Shown here piece by piece: positions 1 to 4,209 of a DNA stretch of 8,423 nt. The notes under the pieces were generated by a model, which had not been told where the DNA came from, did not search any database, and saw only the letters and a list, made by a program, of their open reading frames with translations. Every line of letters starts with the position of its first letter. Position 1 is the first letter of the stretch. The stretch spans positions 1 through 8,423 of the forward strand of contig CATYWI010000032.1 in assembly GCA_958414155.1 (NCBI GenBank), read 5' to 3'. Both the position numbers and the translations under genes were made by a program. Origin of the DNA: an uncultured Anaerotruncus sp. GTDB taxonomy: Bacteria > Bacillota_A > Clostridia > Oscillospirales > CAG-272.

Positions 1-436
1 AGTGCTCGCCCGCGGCGGCGTATGAGTCATGCAGAAGCGCATACATCTGCCCGGGCGTCCAGCTGTGCTCTGCAAGCACGCTGTGTCCCGCCTTGCGTCC
101 CCAGGTCTCGTAAAGCACGACCTCCGCTCCGGGCTGATTGCGCCGTATCTTTGTGAGTAGCGCTTCAATGCCGCCGAAAAAGCTCTCGCGGTCGATAGCG
201 GGGCGCACCGACTGCTCCTGAAGTATTATGCAGTCGAATTTGTGCTCGCCGGCGAGCATCGCGCTCACGCGCGCGCCGTGCTCGTTGTCATCCGAGGCGA
301 GCGATGCAAGTGTGTAGCCGCCCTTTGTGACGGAAAACACCTTGACATCCTGCCCTGCCGCCTGTGCCAGCGCCTCAAGCGTTGCGGGCATATCGTTGAA
401 GTATGTGTAGCTGTTTCCGATAAACAAAATATTCAT
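1..436 (-). CDS. SGNH/GDSL-type hydrolase, DUF4886-like (3' end cut by window edge)
   Basis: My reading of the minus strand from the ATG at 436 gives 145 open codons to the window edge, so the C-terminus is missing. The start MNILFIGNSYTYFNDMP is the block I of SGNH hydrolases, with Ser9 the expected nucleophile. TKGGYTL (residues 38-44) fits the block II glycine, and IILQEQSVRP (70-79) resembles the strand and Gln motif seen in DUF4886 proteins. The C-terminal Asp/His catalytic block lies outside the window. There is no signal peptide, so the protein appears cytoplasmic. Family members are esterases or carbohydrate deacetylases, but the substrate cannot be read here. It lies 51 bases downstream of tmk on the same strand and is probably cotranscribed. 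No good Shine-Dalgarno sequence precedes the ATG. The start is chosen because the beta strand of block I begins right at it. Family assignment is good; function is inference. Confidence 0.82.
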   Translation of the reverse strand, partial: MNILFIGNSYTYFNDMPATLEALAQAAGQDVKVFSVTKGGYTLASLASDDNEHGARVSAMLAGEHKFDCIILQEQSVRPAIDRESFFGGIEALLTKIRRNQPGAEVVLYETWGRKAGHSVLAEHSWTPGQMYALLHDSYAAAGEH

Positions 437-448
437 TTCAGTTGAAAT

Positions 449-489
449 ACGGGGGATTCCCGGTCTTACGAGGGTGTGCCCCGTTTTTT
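449..489. other. Terminator-like hairpin between tmk and the SGNH gene
   Basis: ACGGGG (449-454) is complementary to CCCCGT (479-484), enclosing a 24-base loop that itself contains GGGATTCCC. On the plus strand the right arm runs directly into six T (484-489). On the minus strand, the direction of the surrounding genes, there is no T run. As a terminator it would therefore act against the genes, on antisense transcripts. It could equally be a folded spacer that affects translation of the SGNH gene. Stem length is modest, so it may be chance. Confidence 0.25.
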
Positions 490-1150
490 ATTGCTTTTTG
501 TCGTTTATAAGCGCCATGACCGCCGTCCATATGGCATCCGAGACTTCCGCCTCTGTCAGATCGGCGTTTACGGTGACGACGCGCCTGCCGCGCGCCGCAA
601 GATAGTCAAGCGCCTCGCGGTAGTTTTTAAGCACGAGGCGCTGTGTTTCATCCGCGTCGAATATCTCTTCCTCGGTCCTGCCTGCCGCGCGGCGGCGGGC
701 GCTGACCTCCGGCGATACCTCAAGGTAAATTATAAGGTCGGGATCAAGCGTTTCAAAGCAGGGGCGGTTAAGCTCGTATATCTGCTCCATCGAGAGGCGC
801 GGGGTGCGGTTGTACGCCATATTTGAGGGATAATAGCGGTCGCACACTATGTCGTCTCCGGCATCAAGATGCGGCTGCATGAACGCTACATGCTCAAGCC
901 TGTCGGCAACGTGCATGTACGCAAGCGTTTCGGGCAGTATCTTTACACTGCCGTAGTATGCGGAGCGCACTACGGCTCCGACTATATCGCGGCTGTCCGG
1001 CTCGCGCTCCGAAAGACAGCGTCTGCCGCGTTCAGCCGCAAGGCGGCGGCATAAAGCCGCCGCCTGTGTGGTCTTGCCGCAGCCGTCGCCGCCCTCAAGA
1101 ACTATAAACAATCCACGCCCGGGGGCGTCGTTACGGCTGTAACTGTTCAT
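488..1150 (-). CDS. tmk: dTMP kinase (thymidylate kinase)
   Basis: It phosphorylates dTMP to dTDP with ATP in the cytoplasm, a required step of dTTP synthesis. Visible motifs, counted from the ATG at 1150 (220 residues): P-loop GGDGCGKTTQ (20-29), EREP (48-51) in place of the usual TREPGG dTMP-binding stretch, ADR (82-84), CDRYYPSNMAYN (103-114, the DRYxxSxxAY signature) and an arginine-rich lid RRRAAGRTEEE (152-162). An arginine lid with no arginine in the P-loop fits the bacterial type II pattern. Length is normal for the family. The reading frame extends upstream to a TTG at 1234, but those 28 residues look nothing like the family. AGAAAGGA (1163-1170) abuts an ATG at 1162 (spacing 0) and lies 12 bases before the ATG at 1150, so 1150 is preferred. 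The gene is GC-rich compared with the LamG and SBP genes upstream. It follows the LamG gene by 140 bases with no clear terminator. Confidence 0.93.
   Translation of the reverse strand: MNSYSRNDAPGRGLFIVLEGGDGCGKTTQAAALCRRLAAERGRRCLSEREPDSRDIVGAVVRSAYYGSVKILPETLAYMHVADRLEHVAFMQPHLDAGDDIVCDRYYPSNMAYNRTPRLSMEQIYELNRPCFETLDPDLIIYLEVSPEVSARRRAAGRTEEEIFDADETQRLVLKNYREALDYLAARGRRVVTVNADLTEAEVSDAIWTAVMALINDKKQ
1041..1065. repeat. Perfect 10-bp inverted repeat inside tmk
   Basis: AGGCGGCGGC (1041-1050) and GCCGCCGCCT (1056-1065) are exact reverse complements around ATAAA. On the coding strand this spans codons for AAALCRRL just after the P-loop. Ala and Arg codons in GC-rich DNA readily pair with each other, so it may be a by-product of codon use. 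No T run follows on either strand, so it is not a terminator. Confidence 0.6.
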
Positions 1151-1290
1151 TTTCGGTGTCATTCCTTTCTCTGCGGCTGTGCCGCCGCCCGGATCATATC
1201 CGTTTCCGCCGGCACAGCTGCGGCTTGAAAACAATATGCCTTCAGCTATGCATTTGTTTTCAGGCTTTTTTCTGCTTCAGGTGCTTTTTT

Positions 1291-2364
1291 TCAGTGCTTT
1301 TTTCTTTTCAGGCAGAACGCCGCGGGAATAAGTGCGGCAATGCAGCCCATTACAGCTACGGACGAGCCGCAGCCTTTTTTGTTGTCAGCCGCCGGAGCGG
1401 TAGTGGTGGGAGCAACGGGAGCAGTGGTCTCAGCGGGCTTGCTCTCAGCCGGCTTGGTCTCAGCGGGCTTGGTCTCAGCGGGTTTGGTCTCGGCAGGCTT
1501 TGTTTCCGCAGGCTTGGTCTCGGCAGCGGTCGTCTCAACGTCCTTCTGCTCGGTCGCAACAGGCTCTACGGTGTCGTTGCCCATCTGTGCCAGCGCCATG
1601 ATCTCAAGGTCGCTCAGCATACGGTTGTAGATGCGCAGGTCGTCGAGATAGCCTTCAAATCCGGGGTATTTGCCGATCTCATAGTGGTTGCCCACGCAAA
1701 GAGCGGCGATCTGTACCGGTACGGACTCGGTATATGTAGCGGTCTCAACATGATTTCCGTCGGCATAGTATTTGATTGTGTTGGTGTTTACGTCGTAAAC
1801 AAGTGTAAAGAGAGTCCACTTTTTGGTTTCAAGCTGAGGGGTACGGTAGTAGGTGAAGCTCTTTTCCTCATACATACCGCCGGTGGGCGCCTTGCCGTTG
1901 CCGTTTATGCAGACCTGGCAGGAGCCGGGGTAGTCGCCCCATACGAACTGCAGGTGCATATCGCCGACCTGCCATGACTGGGTGGTGAAGAAGTAGCGGT
2001 TCTTGTCGGCGGATTCAACAGGGAACTTTTCGGAGTAGATCCATACCGAGAAGGTGAGGCTGTTCATGTCGAGCAGTTTGCCCTTGAGGGTGTCGTCATA
2101 AGCCATGAAGTATGTGCCGCCGTCAAAATACACGGCGTTGCCTACGGGGCCGGGCGAGGTGTACGTGGTGCCGTACATTTTTTCAACGGGTGCGGGATTG
2201 ACCTTTGACGAGTCGGCAAAGGTCTGCGCTTTGGGGTCGTATTCGTCAAAGGTGTAGTGCAGTACAAGACCATTTTCAAGGTCTACTGCGGGGGTGGCAA
2301 ACGCCGGGAGCGCCAGCGCTACAAGCACCAGCACGGCAAGCATAATGGCTGTGATCTTTTTCAT
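1291..2364 (-). CDS. Secreted LamG/concanavalin-like domain protein with repeat linker and C-terminal membrane anchor
   Basis: The 357-residue protein starts with a signal peptide (MKKI, hydrophobic core 6-20, likely cleavage after AFA at 23). A LamG/concanavalin A-like fold follows (about 30-258) with characteristic segments LTFSVWIY (103-110), KKWTLFTLVYDV (181-192), a YYADG hairpin (199-203) and the closing GYLDDLRIYNRMLSDLEI (238-255). Such domains usually bind carbohydrate. I see no catalytic residues that would make it a glycosidase. A low-complexity linker of AETKP repeats (281-310) and a Pro/Thr/Ala stretch lead to KKGCGSS (329-335), a hydrophobic segment and terminal KRKKH. That architecture suggests cell-surface display on a wall-spanning stalk. 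The start is supported by GGAGGA (complement of 2372-2377), 7 bases before the ATG. It lies 20 bases after the solute-binding protein gene, so the two form an operon. Ligand unknown. Confidence 0.88.
   Translation of the reverse strand: MKKITAIMLAVLVLVALALPAFATPAVDLENGLVLHYTFDEYDPKAQTFADSSKVNPAPVEKMYGTTYTSPGPVGNAVYFDGGTYFMAYDDTLKGKLLDMNSLTFSVWIYSEKFPVESADKNRYFFTTQSWQVGDMHLQFVWGDYPGSCQVCINGNGKAPTGGMYEEKSFTYYRTPQLETKKWTLFTLVYDVNTNTIKYYADGNHVETATYTESVPVQIAALCVGNHYEIGKYPGFEGYLDDLRIYNRMLSDLEIMALAQMGNDTVEPVATEQKDVETTAAETKPAETKPAETKPAETKPAETKPAESKPAETTAPVAPTTTAPAADNKKGCGSSVAVMGCIAALIPAAFCLKRKKH
1435..1524 (-). repeat. 15-bp tandem repeats encoding AETKP
   Basis: Six 15-base units encode AETKP five times and AESKP once (residues 281-310 of the LamG protein), flanked by the partial units ETTA before and AETTA after. 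Third positions vary between copies (for example tcagcgggcttggtc and tcggcaggctttgtt on the plus strand), so the peptide repeat is older than a recent slippage event. It forms the stalk between the LamG domain and the C-terminal anchor. Confidence 0.9.
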
Positions 2365-2371
2365 TTTTATA

Positions 2372-2377
2372 TCCTCC
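2372..2377 (-). promoter_or_regulatory. Shine-Dalgarno site of the LamG gene
   Basis: The minus strand reads GGAGGA, 7 bases before the ATG at 2364. It is one of the best ribosome binding sites in the window and implies efficient independent initiation of the second gene of the operon. Confidence 0.8.
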
Positions 2378-2384
2378 GGTATAC

Positions 2385-3890
2385 TTAGTTGAGCTTAAGT
2401 CCGCGCAGCGTGGTATCGATGTCTTTGTTTATGATCTTTTTGGCTCTGGTGACCTCGCTCGAAATGTCGGAGCGGCCTGCCTTGAAGGCGCTCTCAACTG
2501 TGGAGCGGACGCTGCCGAAGTTGTAAACGTATGCAAGATCGAATCTGCCGTTCTTGTAAACGATGTCAAGCATTTCGATGGCTTCGGGATCCTTATTGTA
2601 CTTGTAGCAAAGAGTGATGTTGTAATATGCGGGTTTGATCTTTTTGTGCGAGATAGCCGCCATGTTTTCAAGTACAACGGCAACGCGCTCAAGATCGGGG
2701 CAGCCGACCGGCACGCCGATGGAGGCTGCACTGCAGGTGATGGGGGAGATGTATTCTGCCTGCTCCTCGTCATACTTCGGAGATGTCACGATACCGTAGG
2801 AGAAGCTGTCATCACGGTGCTCCTTGAGGGTGCCCGTTACCTCATACATAAAGAGGGAGCGCTCCTCGGAGAAGGGAGTGTGCTGACGGTTGGTGAGTTT
2901 TGAGTAGCCGTCGCTTGTCTGGTTGCCGCAAAGGATGGTGTTGAACATCGTGTCCTTTACCTTGTTGTAAGCGTTTATGTAGCGTTCGTTCACGCTGTCA
3001 AAATGCTGGGGAATGTTTTTGCTGTCATAGGAGAGCACGTTGGTGTCAAAGCCGACCATCATCGAGTAACCGGCGTTGGTGTGAGCAACGAGACCGTAAA
3101 TGCTGGTGGATTCGGAAATGTCCTTTTTACCGCTGGCGTCAAGGTCGCTGGCGACCACCTTCATCATCTCGTTGAGCTTGCCGATGGTCCATTTGCCGTC
3201 TCTGACGAGCTTGTAGGGATCCTCAAGAGAGGGGTACTTTGTGAGCATATCCTTATTGAATATGGAAACGTAGAAGGATTCGTGATAGTGGAGGTGAATG
3301 TCCGAGAAGACCATGTACACACCGTCGCCTATCGCAAGGTTCTGCGTGGAGCGGGGGTACCACCATTCCTTATCAAGGTTGATGTCTGAAAGCGTTTTGA
3401 GGTCTACAAGTCTGCTTTCTGCTACGAGCTTTACGTTGCTTGAGCTGGCGTCAACAAAGAAGTCATACATGTGCGTGTCGGTGTCCTGGTCCTTGCGGAC
3501 GGCGGACAGCACGTTGCTCACCGTGTCGATGACTAACGTAACGCCGACCTGTTCCTCAAGCATGGAGTTACGTTCGGTAATGGCGTCGGAAATCGTGTCT
3601 CCGAGCTGTTCGGAGGATTCCATGGTGGTGAGCGCCCAGCTGCTGATGTTGTTGAGAATGTGAATCTCGGCTTTGTCATAGTTGCCGGTGGGCAGGTTGG
3701 CATAGATGTTGTCTGTGGTATCCGCTTCCGGCGCTGTCGTTGAAGCGACAGGGGCGGTCGTTGCGTCGGGGCCGCCTGAGGGGTTCGAACATGCGCAAAG
3801 CACGCCGCATATCATCAATATGGCGAGAAGCGCGGTGATGAATCTGGCAAAAGTGCGTCTTTTGCCGTTGGTGAGTTCTGACCAGATCAT
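2385..3890 (-). CDS. Extracellular solute-binding lipoprotein (sugar-type SBP), no adjacent transporter
   Basis: This is a 501-residue lipoprotein expected to bind a carbohydrate or similar solute outside the membrane. A basic N-terminus (NGKRR), a hydrophobic core and the lipobox LCAC place the lipidated Cys at residue 34, followed by a Ser/Thr/Pro linker. Family features include YDFFVDASSSNVKLVAESRL (142-161, the strand and helix that in SBPs end in LxDL), KEWWYP (174-179), DPYKLVRDGKWTIGKLNEMM (224-243), YGL (265-267), IGVPVGCPDLERVAVVLENM (391-410) and the terminal-lobe stretch KPAYYNITL plus EMLDIVYKNGRFDL. These match the large clostridial family of orphan SBPs. The frame is open to an ATG at 3968, but that codon overlaps the -10 box. 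The ATG at 3890 has AGAGGA 7 bases upstream (complement of 3898-3903) and gives a proper signal peptide, so it is chosen. No permease or ATPase gene is in the window. Ligand unknown. Confidence 0.9.
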   Translation of the reverse strand: MIWSELTNGKRRTFARFITALLAILMICGVLCACSNPSGGPDATTAPVASTTAPEADTTDNIYANLPTGNYDKAEIHILNNISSWALTTMESSEQLGDTISDAITERNSMLEEQVGVTLVIDTVSNVLSAVRKDQDTDTHMYDFFVDASSSNVKLVAESRLVDLKTLSDINLDKEWWYPRSTQNLAIGDGVYMVFSDIHLHYHESFYVSIFNKDMLTKYPSLEDPYKLVRDGKWTIGKLNEMMKVVASDLDASGKKDISESTSIYGLVAHTNAGYSMMVGFDTNVLSYDSKNIPQHFDSVNERYINAYNKVKDTMFNTILCGNQTSDGYSKLTNRQHTPFSEERSLFMYEVTGTLKEHRDDSFSYGIVTSPKYDEEQAEYISPITCSAASIGVPVGCPDLERVAVVLENMAAISHKKIKPAYYNITLCYKYNKDPEAIEMLDIVYKNGRFDLAYVYNFGSVRSTVESAFKAGRSDISSEVTRAKKIINKDIDTTLRGLKLN

Positions 3891-3966
3891 ATAGATTTCC
3901 TCTGTGTTTTCCGCGTCCGGGGGTGTTGTATTCTCCGGAGCAGGTTGATAAATTATAGACAAGTAC

Positions 3967-3995
3967 ATTATAGCACAAAAACGTACTCAAATCAA
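3967..3995 (-). promoter_or_regulatory. Sigma-A promoter of the SBP-LamG operon (extended -10)
   Basis: The minus strand reads TTGATT (complement of 3990-3995), 17 bases, then TATAAT (3967-3972) preceded by TGC, an extended -10. The expected transcription start is near 3960, leaving a leader of about 70 bases before the ATG at 3890. A second TATAAT lies at 3952-3957 but has no matching -35. Confidence 0.8.
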
Positions 3996-4008
3996 GCCTT
4001 GTAATTGA

Positions 4009-4020
4009 TGTTATTTAACA
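4009..4020. promoter_or_regulatory. Candidate operator: TGTTA-TT-TAACA inverted repeat
   Basis: Arms TGTTA (4009-4013) and TAACA (4016-4020) flank two T. The site lies 13 bases upstream of the -35 of the SBP promoter and more than 100 bases upstream of the spoIIE promoter. Position would suit an activator of the SBP operon. Short AT-rich palindromes occur by chance, no regulator gene is adjacent, and it does not resemble a CcpA cre site. Confidence 0.25.
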
Positions 4021-4128
4021 ATTTTTTCTCGTCCGACCGTTATCCGTTACCATTCCGGACCGCGCGGCGTGTTTATCTTGTTTTTTTGACCTTTTGCAAC
4101 AGTAATAGTTTCAAAATGCCGTCGCATT

Positions 4129-4161
4129 GTGACATTATTTTCCATCAAATCGGAATATAAT
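4129..4161 (+). promoter_or_regulatory. Candidate spoIIE promoter with 21-bp spacer (Spo0A-type geometry)
   Basis: A perfect TATAAT (4156-4161) has no acceptable -35 at 17 bases, but GTGACA (4129-4134, five of six matches to TTGACA) lies 21 bases upstream. In Bacillus subtilis, spoIIE and spoIIG use sigma-A promoters with 21-22 bp spacing that depend on Spo0A-P. The expected start near 4168 leaves a short leader before the ATG at 4206. I do not see an exact TGTCGAA Spo0A box; TGCCGTC (4117-4123) is only a partial match. The -10 is well supported; Spo0A control is inference. Confidence 0.6.
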
Positions 4162-4190
4162 AGAAAACGGGATCGCTACGGATCACGAAA

Positions 4191-4209
4191 GGCAGGGATG
4201 ATGAAATGA
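4191..4209 (+). promoter_or_regulatory. spoIIE ribosome binding region with overlapping three-codon ORF
   Basis: GGCAGGG (4191-4197) ends 8 bases before the spoIIE ATG at 4206. Between them lies ATGATGAAATGA (4198-4209), a tiny ORF (Met-Met-Lys-stop) in another frame whose stop TGA overlaps the spoIIE start ATG. The SD touches the first of these ATGs, so 4206 is the better-spaced start. The mini-ORF could couple or compete with spoIIE initiation, or be chance. Confidence 0.4.

Noticed and set aside
1151..1234. N-terminal extension of Tmk from a TTG at 1234
   Set aside because: GAAGG lies 4 bases upstream, but the added 28 Gly/Ser-rich residues do not resemble the family and a normal-length protein starts at 1150.
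1151..1290. Terminator or separate promoter between LamG and tmk
   Set aside because: I found only short stems (GCGGC/GCCGC at 1173-1185) without a T run, and no paired -35/-10; TATGAT near 1195 lacks a -35.
1435..1524. CRISPR-like array
   Set aside because: The 15-base units are contiguous, without spacers, and encode the AETKP peptide in frame.
1156..1977. 273-codon plus-strand open frame opposite tmk and LamG
   Set aside because: It is antisense to the LamG gene; its Ser-Gly-Leu repeats are the complement of the AETKP repeat, and it has no SD or known domain.
3676..3990. 104-codon minus-strand frame starting in the SBP promoter
   Set aside because: It overlaps the SBP signal peptide region in another frame, has no SD, and its start lies upstream of the expected transcription start.
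4021..4128. Riboswitch or small RNA in the divergent region
   Set aside because: No recognisable aptamer core; GTCCG/CGGAC (4031-4060) is a 5-bp stem with a 20-base loop and no terminator follows.
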